From: Eubacterium sp. | GTDB lineage: Bacteria > Bacillota > Clostridia > Lachnospirales > Lachnospiraceae | DNA: 56,664 nucleotides | Direction of reading: 5' to 3' | NCBI GenBank assembly: GCA_017965495.1 | Contig: JAGCPW010000061.1 | Coordinates: forward strand, 1 to 56,664 | Shown: positions 1 through 11,200 of the stretch, one piece after another | Layout: every line of letters begins with the position of its first letter | Numbering within the stretch: the first letter of the stretch is position 1 | Program-made: the position numbers and the translations under genes | Notes under the pieces: generated by a model | Database searches by the model: none | Told to the model about the DNA's origin: nothing | The model's input: the letters and a program-made list of their open reading frames with translations, nothing else

Positions 1-3000
1 AGGCTCAAAGACATACACAATCGATCTTCCTACATTTACATATGATGCAAGTGCAGGAAATGACAATATCGAGTTTGAACTTGATGGACTAGAGAAACAG
101 TCAATCTTTAAGGTAACTGAAATCACATTCACACCAACTGGATGGACAAAGGTTCCTAATAACACTGAGTTCGTACCTACTGGAACACCTTGGACACTTG
201 AAGCTACAAATGACCAGAGTACTCCAGGCGAAGAGCAGTGGGGCAACATGTCTTACAAGGTAACAGGAACAGCATCAAATGTTTCTGCTACTCAGATTAG
301 ACCAAACGCTACAGATGTAGGCGAACACTACTACTGGAACACAGCTACTTTGAAGAACTACTTAGCTACACTAGAAGATGGATGCTCATACACAGGTAGC
401 ATTACATTTAACTATGTAGCAGGCGATTCAGTTGCTGGTAAGACACCTGAACTAAGAACAGTTATTGCAGCTGCCGGAACAGGTGAAATGGATACAGCAG
501 TAACAGCTGGATCAAACACAATTTCAATAAGCGAATTCCTATATGATTCAACAGCTGCAAACAAGGATATCTTGTTCGAACTTGATGGACTAGAAGAAGG
601 CTCAGTCTTCCAGGTAACAGGAATCACATTCACTAAGTTGGATGCAGACTGGACAAACGTGAAGGGAGACGAAGCTAACCCAACTCCATGGACATTGACA
701 GCTAACTACAATGGTGTGGATCAATGGGGTCACATGAGATACAAACAGACAGGTACTGGAGTATCAAGTGTTGAAATCAAACCTATTAACACAGCAGTAG
801 GCGAGCACTACTACTGGAACAACGCAGTATTAGAAGACTATCTAAGCGATGGTGCAAATCTAACAGACGGCGTTGAATATGATGCAACAATCAATGTTCA
901 GTACACAGCAGGCGAAGCTGAAGCAGGTAAGACTCCTCAGCTAAGATACATCGTGGCTGCGGCTGAAACTGGTGAAGCAAACTTTGACTTTGACTCAGGC
1001 TCAGGCTCATACTCAATCGATCTTCCTACATTTACATATGATTCAAGTGCAGGAAATGACAATATCGAGTTTGAACTTGATGGACTAGAGAAACAGTCAA
1101 TCTTTAAGGTAACAAGTATTACATTCACACCAACTGGATGGGTACAGATACCTAAGAACACAGAATTCGTACCTACAAATACACCTTGGACTCTAGAGGC
1201 TAACAATGACCAGAGTACTCCAGGTGAAGAACAGTGGGGCGACATTTCATACAAGGTAACAGGAACTGGTGCAAACCTTTCTGATACAGAGATTAGACCG
1301 AACGCTACAGATGTAGGTGAGCACTACTACTGGAACACAGCAACACTTAAGAACTACTTAGCAACATTAGAAGACGGATGCTCATACACAGGTAGCATTA
1401 CAGTAAACTACACACCTGGTGAAGCAGTAGCAGGAAAGAACCCTGAACTAAGAACAGTTATCGAAGCTGCTAACACAGGTGAGAAGGATACAACATTAAC
1501 AAGCGGTTCAAACACAATCGCAATAGACGAGTTCCTATATGATTCAACAGCTGCAAACAAGGATATCATGTTTGAGCTTGATGGATTAGAGAAGGGCGGA
1601 ATCTTCCAGGTAACAGGCATCACATTCACAAAACAGGATGCAGACTGGACAAACGTTAAGGGCGATGAGGCTAACCCAACTCCATGGACATTGACAGCTA
1701 ACTATGATGGCGTTACTCAATGGGGTCACATGAGATACAAACAGACAGGTACTGGAGTATCAAGTGTTGAAATCAAACCTATTAACACAGCAGTAGGAGA
1801 GCACTTCTATTGGAACAATGCTGTTCTATATGATTACTTAAGCGATACAGCTAACTTAGAGGACGGCAAAGAATACGAAGGAACAATCACAGTTAAGTAC
1901 ACAGCAGGACAGGCTGAAGCAGGTAAGACTCCACAGTTGAGATATATCGTAGCTGCAGCTAGCACTGGTGAGGCTAACTTAGACCTAGACGAAGGTTCAA
2001 AGACATACACAATCGATCTTGGCAAGTTCATCTATGATGCAAGTGCAGGAAACGATGACATTGAATTTGAATTAGACGGACTAGAGAAACAATCAATCTT
2101 CCAGGTAACTGATATTACATTCGAGCCAACTGGATGGGAGAGAATTGAACAGAACGACGAAGTTGTACCAACAGATTCACAGGGCAACAGCACTCCATGG
2201 ACACTTGTAGCTACAAATGATGGAGCACAGCAATGGGGTGACATGTCAGTTAAGGTTGATGGTACAGCATCAGATGTATCAAGTACATCTATTAAGCTTA
2301 ACACTGCAGCAGAAGGCGAGCACTTCTACTGGAACACAGCAACACTTAAAGATTACTTGGCTACATTAGAAGACGGATGCTCATACACAGGAAGTATCGT
2401 TATTAACTATACTTCGGGCGAAGCTACAGCAGGTAAGACACCTGAACTTAGAACTGTAATCGCTGGAGCATTTGACGGTTCAAAAGATACAACATTAACA
2501 AACGGAACAAACACAATCGCTATTGATGAGTTTGTATACGATGCAGCTAAGGGCGAAGACGATATTTTATTCGAACTTACTGGATTAGAGAAAGGTTCAA
2601 TCTTCAATGTTGCTTCAATCACATTTACAAAACAGGATGCTGATTGGATTAACGTGAAGGGTGAAGAAGTGGACGTAGACCCATGGACTATCAATGCTAA
2701 CAATGATGGTAGCACAGCATGGGGTCACATGAGATACAAGAAGACAGGTACAGGAGTATCAAGCGTACAGATTAAGCCTATCAACACAGCAATGGGCAAC
2801 CACTACTACTGGAATACAGCCACACTAGAAGATTATTTAGCTAACCTAGTAGATGGTAGAGAGTACACTGCTACTATCACATTAAGCTACACAGCAGGTG
2901 AGGCTGAATCAGGTAAGACTCCACAGCTAAGATACATCATTGAAGCAGCTAATACTGGTGAAGCTAACTTGAACCTAAATAATGGTACAGGAACATACAC

Positions 3001-6000
3001 AATTGATATTCCTAAGTTCACTTATGAAGTTGAGGCTGGAAAAGATGATATCCAGTTCGAACTAGATTCATTAGAGAAGGGCTCAATCTTCCAGGTAACA
3101 GATATTACATTCACTCCAACAGGATGGGATGAGGTACCTATAAGTGCAGCAGGATTTAACCCAACAGGCACACCATGGACATTGAAACCAATCAATGATG
3201 GTGCAACTACTTGGGGTAGCATGTACTACGATATTGTTGGTGATCCAGCAGCTATCGGTAGCACAAAGATGAGAGTTAATAATCCAGGCGGAGAATACGA
3301 CTGGAACTTAGCTATCCTTGAGGATTACGCTAAGGATAATATGGAAGTTGGACATTCATACACAGCTACTATCGTATATGATTACGATGATGCTCCAGGT
3401 AAATCAGGAGCTGCTGGTGATGAATTGAAGGTTGCAATCGACAATAATGCTTCAATTATTGACGTTGGAACAACACCTACTGGATCATACACAACAGATA
3501 CATTCGAGTATACTGGAAGTGATGATGATGTAACATTCTTCCTAGATGGATTAACAAAGGGAAGCTCACTATCAGTTTCAAGTGTTACATTCACTAACCA
3601 GGATGGTGATTTTGAAAACGTACCTAACGATACAGACTTTACTCCAACAGGCACACCTTGGACATTGAAAGCAATCAATAATCCAAGCACAGGCCAGTAT
3701 GGTAAATTAATGTATCAGGTAGATGGTACACCTGCTTCAAATATTGGAAGTACTTTAATCAACTTAAAGAACACAGTAGGACAGCAAGAGACAGACGAGC
3801 ACGGAGATCCTGTTACTCCAGAGAATAGATGGTGGTGGACATCAGCATCATTGATGGGCTACAACGCAAATCTAGAACCATGGATGACATACACAGGATC
3901 AATCACATTAGAAATTTCTGAAGCTACAGCAGCAAACGCTAAACTATACGTTTACGTGGATGGCGAAGAGTATGGATTCCCACTAACTCAGGGAGAAAAT
4001 ACACTTGAAATTCCAGCATTCATATTCAAGGGTGCAAACAATGGTGGAACAAATGATGTTAAGTTCTTACTTGACGAACTACCAACAGGCGCTGACTTCA
4101 GAGTTACAGATATTACATTCACTAAGGATGGAAACTGGGTAGCAGTTCCTGATAACAGACCTGCAGATAACCAGTTCGAGATTACTAACGTTCCATTCTC
4201 ATACCAGTTCAGAAATGTGGACGGTACAATGGGAAGAACAGTTTCAGGTACTCGTGATTGGCAAATCTTTGCAGGACAGTGGCAAGGTGCTGGAGCAGTT
4301 CTATACTACGATCCAGACTTTACTGCAGCAGGTCAGCCTAAGGTTAGAATAGGTGCTGGTGAAAGATGGGATCCAGCATGTGCTCAAATTAAGCTACCTA
4401 ACCCAACAGAGGCATATAAAGAGTTAAGTGATTATACAAGTTACTACATGACATATGAGTTTACATCTACTGAGATGGGTACTGTTCATATTACACACGA
4501 AGGATATGAACCTGCTACACCTGAAAGAATAGATATTACAGCTGATATGTATGATGAGAGTGATGGACTATATCATGTTAAATATCAGAAGAGATTTACA
4601 AGATGTCCAGAGACAGACTACAGACCAGGAACAACTGAACCTAACAATCTATTCTTGAGTTTGACAGCTACTACATATGCAGCTGGTGGAGCTGTAGTAG
4701 AAGATGGTACAGCATTACCACTTGGTACAGTATTGTCAAACTTCAAGGTAGAGTATCAGAGAACTGATGAAGAAGTTTACACACTAGTTAATGATTGTAG
4801 ATTTGAAGGACACCAAGACTACACACCTATCGTTTCAAACGCTACTTTAGGCAAGGGTGTCCTACTTGGATACACTAACTCATACTTCAATGGATGGATG
4901 AGTTACCAGAATGGCGTTAACACATCAGGTGAAGATGCAATTGCTCAGGCAAGCATCAGACTAGATGAAACAAACGGAGACTTTGGCCCAACAACAGACA
5001 GTAGATGGGCAGAACACTTGCGAATACCTAACGATTACTTCTATGGTAATAGAGATGCAGGTGGAGACATCACAACAGTGGGAACAGATACAAATGGAAA
5101 TCCATTGAAGACTGGAAACCACTACAAGTTGAGATTCTACTATAATGTAGATCTAAGTGAGGCTGAAGGACCAATTGGCCAAGGCAAGGGTATTATCCTA
5201 GTTCAGCAGGGATTTGGAGAACCAGCAAGGTATCCAACTCACAGCGGACTAAACATGGCTAACGGAACTATCAACACTAAGAGTGGATATAATAGCCACA
5301 GTGATGATACATACGCAAAAGATGGCGGTATTGACTTTGTATACGACGATGATATTAGAACTATCGATCCTACAGAGCCAGGCAAAGAGTATCTAGGCCA
5401 TGTACAGTTAGACTTTAGTGACTTGCCATCAGGTGCTAAGATTACTGACATTAGTTGGGAATTCTATGCACCACAGTACAAAGTATTTATCGATGATGTT
5501 GAAGACGGCAGCGTGGTAGAAGGCGAAACATATACATTCCCAGATGATGATCCGGATGTAGTTGGATACTATGATGCGACAAATGACGTAACATATGAAC
5601 CAGGCGATACACTCACATTCTCAGACTTCTCAGAAGATATTTACGTAACAGCAATTAGAAGCTACACAGCTAAGGTTGTGGATGCTACTGATCCAACAGC
5701 AGTATACGCAGGACCAGTTGATGTACAAACTGGTGGCAAGTACACAGTTCCTGATGTACCTGGTATTGCATCTTACACATACAATGGTCAACCAGTTCAA
5801 CCAGGTGATGAGATTGACGTAACAGGTGACATTGTTGTATATGCTACTAAGGCAATAGGAACACATACAGTTACTATTAAGAATGCTGATGAAACAATTA
5901 CACTTGATACCATTGCCGTACCTGAGAATGAAACATTTACATTCCCAGCAGCTACAGGTAAATATGAAGGTGTTAAGGATTATGTAGCAGTTTCAGGAGC

Positions 6001-7771
6001 AACTGGAAAACAGAATCCTGGTGCTGAGATTAGCGTTCCAAATGATATGGTATATAAAGTAGAAATGCTTGATGAATATACTGTAACAATTGATGGAGTA
6101 CTAGTTGATACAGTTACTGAGGGTGATACATACACATTCCCAGCAGCTACTGGAGATTATGCAGGTGTTGATCACTTCGAAGATGTAAATGATCCTACTA
6201 AGACATATGATCCTGAAGAGACAGTAACTCCTACAGGAAATATTTCAGTTAAATCAGTTCACACTTACACAGTAACAATCGTTGGAACAGACGGAGTAAC
6301 TGTAATAGATACATTTGATGTTACTGAGGGAGATAACTTTACATTCCCAACAGCTACAGGAACATATGCTCATGTAAAAGACTTCAAGGGAATTGAAGGA
6401 ACATCTGAGACATATGATCCAGCGGATACAATTACTGACGTTGATAAGAGTATGACATTCCAGATTGAAATGTTACCTCAGTATACAATTACAATTGATG
6501 GAGTAGATGTTGCTACAGTACATGAGGGAGATACATACACATTCCCAACATCACCACAGTACAACAACGCAATCTACTTTATAGATGATAATGATGTTAA
6601 GTACCATACAGGTACTGGTTACACAATAACTGATGATGTTTCAGTTACATCAGTATATCTAGTAGAGATATATGATGAAGATGGACAGACATTGATGAAG
6701 TCTGATGAAATGAAGCTTGGAAGCACATACACATTCCCAGCTGCAACAGGAGACTTCGCACATGTTAAGGATTACGCTGGAAAGGAACCTACTACAGGAA
6801 CATACAATCCACAGGCTACTATGACTGTAGAAGGAAATGCTCAATATGTTGTTGAGTACATCTACTACAATGTATACATTGATGGTGTACAGCAGCAAGA
6901 GACTGTAAAAGAGGGAGAAGGATATACTACTCCTACAGATCTTCCAGGAGTAACTAAGTTTATTGATACAGCTACACAGATTGAATACAATCCAGGTGAA
7001 ACTGTACCAAACATTCAGGCAGATCTATATCTAACTACAGAGAGCATTCCAAATTACACATGGACAGTAGATGGTCAGCCAGGCGGCACTGTTCCAGCAG
7101 GAACAAAGATCACACTTCCTAACACTGCAGCTATCGGTTACTTACTAGAGTACACAGATGGCGAGGGACAAGGAGTGACAGATGACCTCTACAAGCCAGG
7201 TGCAGAGTACACAGTAGAAAGAAATGTAAACTTCATTTCAATCAACGAAGTAAGCATGGAACAGACTGATAAAGTATCAATGTACTATAAGGAAGGCGAA
7301 GACCAAAGAGGTATTAGATTCCTAAGTAAGTTGACAGTCAATGAAGAAAGTGATACAAATATATTAAGTTCAAACGCATTCCAGACAGGTATGCTAATAT
7401 GTGCAGAGGATACATACTACGATGTACTAGCTGAAGAGCTAACATTAGAAAAAGCTGATCAGCCATTTGTAGTAAATGCGCAGAACAATACTGACAAGAC
7501 AAAGAAATGGATTACAGGTCAACCTGGATCATTCGCTTGTGGTATAGTTAACATTAAGGATTACAACATCCCTAGAAACTTCTTATCAAGAGGATATGTA
7601 ATTGTTAATTACGCAGACGGTGATACAGAAGTTGTATACAGCGATGCATCCACTCCACGTAGTGTTAAATGGATTGCAACTCAGGTATTCAATGACAAGA
7701 CAGCTTACAACAAGCTAGTTGACTGGAAGAAAGCCATCGTTGATTACTGCAAGGACTTTGAGGAAGAATAG
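1..7771 (+). CDS. Giant secreted-type tandem-repeat protein, 5' end outside window
   Basis: The reading frame is open from base 2, so the gene starts before the window; at least 2590 residues are visible. Order: the end of one repeat, then eight repeats of about 161-171 residues (185-4157), each opening with TPWT or a close variant, carrying YYWN or WWWT in the first half and ending FQVTxITF; a unique core (about 4158-5476) with the motif ERWDPACAQIKL; nine short beta repeats (5477-7233) with the pattern YTVTIDG...EGDTYTFP; and a C-terminal domain of about 180 residues (RGIRFLS, GMLIC, RGYVIVNY). The long repeats resemble jelly-roll carbohydrate-binding modules and the short ones Listeria-Bacteroides (InlB B) repeats; both are inferences. 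No LPXTG motif, terminal membrane span or dockerin is visible. A 48-codon peptide gene follows 12 nt downstream. Likely a surface or secreted adhesin or glycan-binding protein; the precise role is unknown. Confidence 0.9.
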   Translation, partial: GSKTYTIDLPTFTYDASAGNDNIEFELDGLEKQSIFKVTEITFTPTGWTKVPNNTEFVPTGTPWTLEATNDQSTPGEEQWGNMSYKVTGTASNVSATQIRPNATDVGEHYYWNTATLKNYLATLEDGCSYTGSITFNYVAGDSVAGKTPELRTVIAAAGTGEMDTAVTAGSNTISISEFLYDSTAANKDILFELDGLEEGSVFQVTGITFTKLDADWTNVKGDEANPTPWTLTANYNGVDQWGHMRYKQTGTGVSSVEIKPINTAVGEHYYWNNAVLEDYLSDGANLTDGVEYDATINVQYTAGEAEAGKTPQLRYIVAAAETGEANFDFDSGSGSYSIDLPTFTYDSSAGNDNIEFELDGLEKQSIFKVTSITFTPTGWVQIPKNTEFVPTNTPWTLEANNDQSTPGEEQWGDISYKVTGTGANLSDTEIRPNATDVGEHYYWNTATLKNYLATLEDGCSYTGSITVNYTPGEAVAGKNPELRTVIEAANTGEKDTTLTSGSNTIAIDEFLYDSTAANKDIMFELDGLEKGGIFQVTGITFTKQDADWTNVKGDEANPTPWTLTANYDGVTQWGHMRYKQTGTGVSSVEIKPINTAVGEHFYWNNAVLYDYLSDTANLEDGKEYEGTITVKYTAGQAEAGKTPQLRYIVAAASTGEANLDLDEGSKTYTIDLGKFIYDASAGNDDIEFELDGLEKQSIFQVTDITFEPTGWERIEQNDEVVPTDSQGNSTPWTLVATNDGAQQWGDMSVKVDGTASDVSSTSIKLNTAAEGEHFYWNTATLKDYLATLEDGCSYTGSIVINYTSGEATAGKTPELRTVIAGAFDGSKDTTLTNGTNTIAIDEFVYDAAKGEDDILFELTGLEKGSIFNVASITFTKQDADWINVKGEEVDVDPWTINANNDGSTAWGHMRYKKTGTGVSSVQIKPINTAMGNHYYWNTATLEDYLANLVDGREYTATITLSYTAGEAESGKTPQLRYIIEAANTGEANLNLNNGTGTYTIDIPKFTYEVEAGKDDIQFELDSLEKGSIFQVTDITFTPTGWDEVPISAAGFNPTGTPWTLKPINDGATTWGSMYYDIVGDPAAIGSTKMRVNNPGGEYDWNLAILEDYAKDNMEVGHSYTATIVYDYDDAPGKSGAAGDELKVAIDNNASIIDVGTTPTGSYTTDTFEYTGSDDDVTFFLDGLTKGSSLSVSSVTFTNQDGDFENVPNDTDFTPTGTPWTLKAINNPSTGQYGKLMYQVDGTPASNIGSTLINLKNTVGQQETDEHGDPVTPENRWWWTSASLMGYNANLEPWMTYTGSITLEISEATAANAKLYVYVDGEEYGFPLTQGENTLEIPAFIFKGANNGGTNDVKFLLDELPTGADFRVTDITFTKDGNWVAVPDNRPADNQFEITNVPFSYQFRNVDGTMGRTVSGTRDWQIFAGQWQGAGAVLYYDPDFTAAGQPKVRIGAGERWDPACAQIKLPNPTEAYKELSDYTSYYMTYEFTSTEMGTVHITHEGYEPATPERIDITADMYDESDGLYHVKYQKRFTRCPETDYRPGTTEPNNLFLSLTATTYAAGGAVVEDGTALPLGTVLSNFKVEYQRTDEEVYTLVNDCRFEGHQDYTPIVSNATLGKGVLLGYTNSYFNGWMSYQNGVNTSGEDAIAQASIRLDETNGDFGPTTDSRWAEHLRIPNDYFYGNRDAGGDITTVGTDTNGNPLKTGNHYKLRFYYNVDLSEAEGPIGQGKGIILVQQGFGEPARYPTHSGLNMANGTINTKSGYNSHSDDTYAKDGGIDFVYDDDIRTIDPTEPGKEYLGHVQLDFSDLPSGAKITDISWEFYAPQYKVFIDDVEDGSVVEGETYTFPDDDPDVVGYYDATNDVTYEPGDTLTFSDFSEDIYVTAIRSYTAKVVDATDPTAVYAGPVDVQTGGKYTVPDVPGIASYTYNGQPVQPGDEIDVTGDIVVYATKAIGTHTVTIKNADETITLDTIAVPENETFTFPAATGKYEGVKDYVAVSGATGKQNPGAEISVPNDMVYKVEMLDEYTVTIDGVLVDTVTEGDTYTFPAATGDYAGVDHFEDVNDPTKTYDPEETVTPTGNISVKSVHTYTVTIVGTDGVTVIDTFDVTEGDNFTFPTATGTYAHVKDFKGIEGTSETYDPADTITDVDKSMTFQIEMLPQYTITIDGVDVATVHEGDTYTFPTSPQYNNAIYFIDDNDVKYHTGTGYTITDDVSVTSVYLVEIYDEDGQTLMKSDEMKLGSTYTFPAATGDFAHVKDYAGKEPTTGTYNPQATMTVEGNAQYVVEYIYYNVYIDGVQQQETVKEGEGYTTPTDLPGVTKFIDTATQIEYNPGETVPNIQADLYLTTESIPNYTWTVDGQPGGTVPAGTKITLPNTAAIGYLLEYTDGEGQGVTDDLYKPGAEYTVERNVNFISINEVSMEQTDKVSMYYKEGEDQRGIRFLSKLTVNEESDTNILSSNAFQTGMLICAEDTYYDVLAEELTLEKADQPFVVNAQNNTDKTKKWITGQPGSFACGIVNIKDYNIPRNFLSRGYVIVNYADGDTEVVYSDASTPRSVKWIATQVFNDKTAYNKLVDWKKAIVDYCKDFEEE
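185..4157 (+). repeat. Eight tandem long repeats in 996-bp two-unit super-repeats
   Basis: Units begin at 185, 683, 1181, 1679, 2192, 2678, 3170 and 3653, each at a TPW codon triplet or close variant. The first three spacings are exactly 498 bp. Odd and even units differ (A type with EDGCSYTGS, B type with GHMRYK), so the duplicated block is an A+B pair of 996 bp. The string agagaaac occurs at 91, 1087 and 2083, exactly 996 bp apart. The last two units are diverged. The tail of a further B unit fills bases 1-184. Confidence 0.92.
5477..7233 (+). repeat. Nine short beta repeats (InlB B-repeat-like)
   Basis: Nine protein repeats of about 60-72 residues lie in tandem. Each starts with a Y-T-V-T-I-D-G-like strand, then EG(D/E)TYTFP, then a YxPGxxV-like segment and a closing strand. 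This matches the general pattern of Listeria-Bacteroides/InlB B repeats, which act as elongated stalks on cell-surface proteins. The family assignment is from pattern memory only. Four related units are present in the neighbouring giant protein. Confidence 0.75.
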
Positions 7772-7783
7772 GAGGATAGAGGC

Positions 7784-7930
7784 ATGAAAGATTTATATAT
7801 TAAACCAGAAGTAGACTTCAAAGAGTTTGATATTTTAGACGTTATTAAGACTAGTCCATCGAAAACTGAAGACCCTGGAGAACCTACAGCAGCTAACGGC
7901 GATGACGATGATTGGTCAGATTGGTACTAA
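7784..7930 (+). CDS. 48-aa acidic peptide paired with giant repeat protein (copy 1)
   Basis: A 48-codon gene starts 12 nt after the stop of the giant repeat protein. Its Shine-Dalgarno sequence TAGGAGG (7769-7775) contains the upstream TAG stop, which points to translational coupling. The peptide has an N-terminal half MKxLYxxPEV...EFDxxDVIxTSP and an acidic C-terminal half ending DDDDWSDWY. It has no signal peptide or hydrophobic stretch, and no Cys. A homologous 48-codon gene lies at 13100 after the second giant gene, and this conservation is the main evidence that both are real. Small Clostridia ORFs with a PE...DVIxTS pattern are familiar to me, but I know no assigned function. Possibilities are a peptide-modification precursor, a signal peptide of a sensing system, or a partner of the giant protein. 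Confidence 0.82.
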   Translation: MKDLYIKPEVDFKEFDILDVIKTSPSKTEDPGEPTAANGDDDDWSDWY

Positions 7931-7959
7931 GATATTAGATCAAGTAAGTTAAATTCAAT

Positions 7960-7993
7960 AACCCTCGGACAAGTAGTCCGGGGGTTATTTTTA
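7960..7993 (+). terminator. Rho-independent terminator after peptide copy 1
   Basis: An 11-bp stem (7960-7970 with 7976-7986, one G-T pair) with loop AAGTA is followed by ttattttta. It closes the first giant gene plus peptide unit. Confidence 0.9.
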
Positions 7994-8086
7994 TGCACTG
8001 TAAGAAGAGCGTTGGTATTTGAAAAAATATAAAAATATAAAACAAAACCCCCGTTCAAAAAATGATACCGTTTTGAATGTATACAC

Positions 8087-8115
8087 TTTCATAAAATATG
8101 GATACTGTATATAAT
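8087..8115 (+). promoter_or_regulatory. Candidate promoter of second giant gene
   Basis: TATAAT at 8110-8115 is a perfect -10 box. The -35 match 17 bp upstream (TTTCAT, 8087-8092) is weak, so activator dependence or another -35 is possible. An AATGATAC half-site lies at 8061-8068. Confidence 0.4.
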
Positions 8116-8204
8116 TATTATACTAAGATGGTATAACTGTCTTTATGTCTTTATGCCATCTTAAATTACTAACGTATTTTTTCATTAACGAGAGGAGAAA
8201 AACA

Positions 8205-11200
8205 ATGAAGAAGCAATTGAGAAAAGCGCTAGCTATTCTTTGTGCTGTTGCATTTGCCTTTACTGGCATCACATACAGCCCAGCAACAGTTAGTGCAGCA
8301 GACGAAGGATGGTTCGATGCTACTTTGGATTGGGGTCATTATATGACTGACAAGACTACAGCAGGCGACCAAAAAGGTATTTGGGATTACTGCGGAGGAC
8401 AAGCTCCAAAAGCACAGTACCAAAATGGTGACCAAATAGAAGGCTTTACTTGGAATACTACAGCATCAGGAGAGGCTATTTGGTTTGAGACGGTTGATTT
8501 AAAAGAACTTAACTGTGTTAGCGAAGGTGGTCAGATGGTAAAACCACAGCCAGGTGTTAAGTATAAACTTAACTTAACTATGGATTATTCTAGCACAAAG
8601 ACTACTAAAACCGCTTTACAGGTATGGGTAAAGAACGGTGAAGCACCAGCTATGGTTGAAAAGCATTTAGATGCAAGTAATACTAACAATCAATTAGTAA
8701 TTGAAGATGCCGAAATTATGCCAGAGGATGACAATCCACTTGTTTTCCACTTTGGTATTGGTGTTAAGTCCAATTATTCTGGTTGGGGTGGAATGGGTAT
8801 TCCACATACTGTAACTATATCTGACTTTACTTTAGAGAGAGCAGATGATTTTGAGCCATGTATTATGGGCAGTGATGGAACATTTGTACCAGAAGGCACT
8901 CCATGGGCTGTTGAAACACAGTACAATGGAACAGACCTATGGGGCAAGATGAGCTATAAAGTAGAGGGCACACCTTCAAATGTTGCTTCTACATATTTAA
9001 GAGTAGATACACCAGCGCATGATGATGATTCAGAGGGTGTTGATCAAGATAACCCTGCAGCTTGGTGGTGGTGGAATTCTGCTAAACTACCAGAATATCT
9101 ATCAGAAGTTGGTTTGACAACAGGCAAATTCTACAAAGGAACAATGAAAGTTGAGTATACTTCTGCAGGTACTTCATATTCTCCAACATTGAGAACTATC
9201 TTTGGCGGAACTACTATGATAAACAACTTGCAAGAAGGCTCAAACACTATTACGATAGATGAATTCCTATATGAAGGAACTCAAAACAATATTGAATTTA
9301 ACTTAGACCTACTAGAAAAGGGTGGAGTTATGCGCGTGACTGAGATTAATCTCGAGCCAGCAGATGATTTCATTCCTATTGAAAAGAATGTAAAATTCAA
9401 GACAGATCCTAATTCACCATGGACATTTGAAGCACAGAATAATGCTTCAACTTCTTGGGGTGCTATAAGTTACATCCAAGGTACACCAGCTTCAGATCCA
9501 ACATCTACTACATTTAGAGTAGATACACCAGCGCATGATACTGCAGAAGAAGGTGTTGATCAAGATAATCCAACAGCATGGTGGTGGTGGAATTCAGCAA
9601 GTCTTATTAATTATTTGAAAGATGTTGCTGACTTGCAAGTAGGATATAAGTATAAGGGAACTATTGTTTTCAATTATACACGTCCAACTGGCAAATCTGG
9701 GGCAGATGAGTATGATACTCCTCAGTTAAGAATGATTGAAAACGGAAACGTTACAATTATAGATTTAGAAGAAGGAGATAACACAATTAACATTGGTGGA
9801 GACGAAGGTTTCGCATATGATCCTAATTATCCATCAATCGAGTTTAACCTTGACCTATTAGACAAGGGTGGTATTCTCCAAGCTAAGAGTATTGATTTCG
9901 TTAGAGCAGATAACTTTGAACCAGTTACTCCTAACGTTGAAGGTGGATTTGTGCCAGCAAATACACCTTGGAACATTAAAGTTCAGAATAATGCAGACAC
10001 TACATGGGGTCAGATGAGTTATGCAATTGATGGAACTCCATCACTTGTTAGCTCAACAACAATGAGAATTGACAATCCAGCACACGATGACGATACAGTC
10101 ACACCTGAAGTGGATCAAGAAGATCCAGATGCATGGTGGTGGTGGAATAGTGCCTCATTGCCAAATTATTTGAAGAATAACCTTAATGATGGAAGAACTT
10201 ACACAGGTTCAATGGTTATTAAGTATACAGCACCTACATCTCCATCAGCAGCATACACACCAAAATTAAGATATATCTTAAATGGTGAAGTGCATGTTGT
10301 TACATTACAACCAGGTGATAATACAATTCCTATTGAATCATTTGATTATTCAGAAATGTATCCAAATCTTGAGTTCAACGTGGATCTATTAGAAAAAGGT
10401 TCACTATTCCAGGTAAAGAGCATTGACTTTACACAGGCTCCTGGAAATTGGATGAGAGTTCCAGATAATGATGAAGAAGGTGTTACTATTCCAGTAACTT
10501 ATGATTCTTCAGTGAAACCTCAAGAAGAAGTAACACACTACTGGAATATATTTGCAGGCATCTGGGAAGGTCATGGCGCAGCATTGTACTATGATAATGA
10601 CCTATCAGATCCTTATGATCCATTAAAGGTTAAAATTGGTGCTGGTGAAAGATGGGATCCAGCATGTGCTCAGATTAAACTTACAAATGAAGATGCATAT
10701 CAAGAATTAGAAGAGTACACAAACTACTATATGACTTATTCGTTCACTTCAACTGAGAAGGGAACATTACATATCAACCATGAAGGTTATACACCAACTA
10801 AGCTAACAAGAATTGATATTACAGATGATATGTACGATCCAAACGATGGACTATATCATGTTGAGTTTAAGAAAATATTCACATATCTTCCTGATAGGGA
10901 TGATTTGAATTTAACAATGTTCTTAACACCTACTACTTATGTTTATAACAAAGAGACAGGTGAGACAGAAGTAGAGATGGATGGCGAATACTTGCCAGCC
11001 GGAACTATTATTGCAAACCACGAGATTACATACTCAAGACAGGATGAAGATGGTTGGACTCTAGTAACAGATAGTAGAGATCCAGATCATCAGAACTATG
11101 ATGATATAGTATCTGATGAATATCAGAATCCAATATTACAGGCATATACTAATTCATTTGCTTACTCACAAGTTCTTTATTCTGAGGTTGACAATGGTAG

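Noticed and set aside
412-2715. Series of minus-strand ORFs inside the giant repeat gene
   Set aside because: They recur once per repeat unit and are shadows of the biased codon use on the + strand.
1-4157. CRISPR array
   Set aside because: The repeats are about 500 bp, in frame and coding, with no unique spacers between short repeats.
8145-8204. Upstream in-frame ATG for the second giant protein
   Set aside because: It would put 20 unrelated residues before a clean signal peptide, and AGAGGAG is correctly placed for the ATG at 8205.
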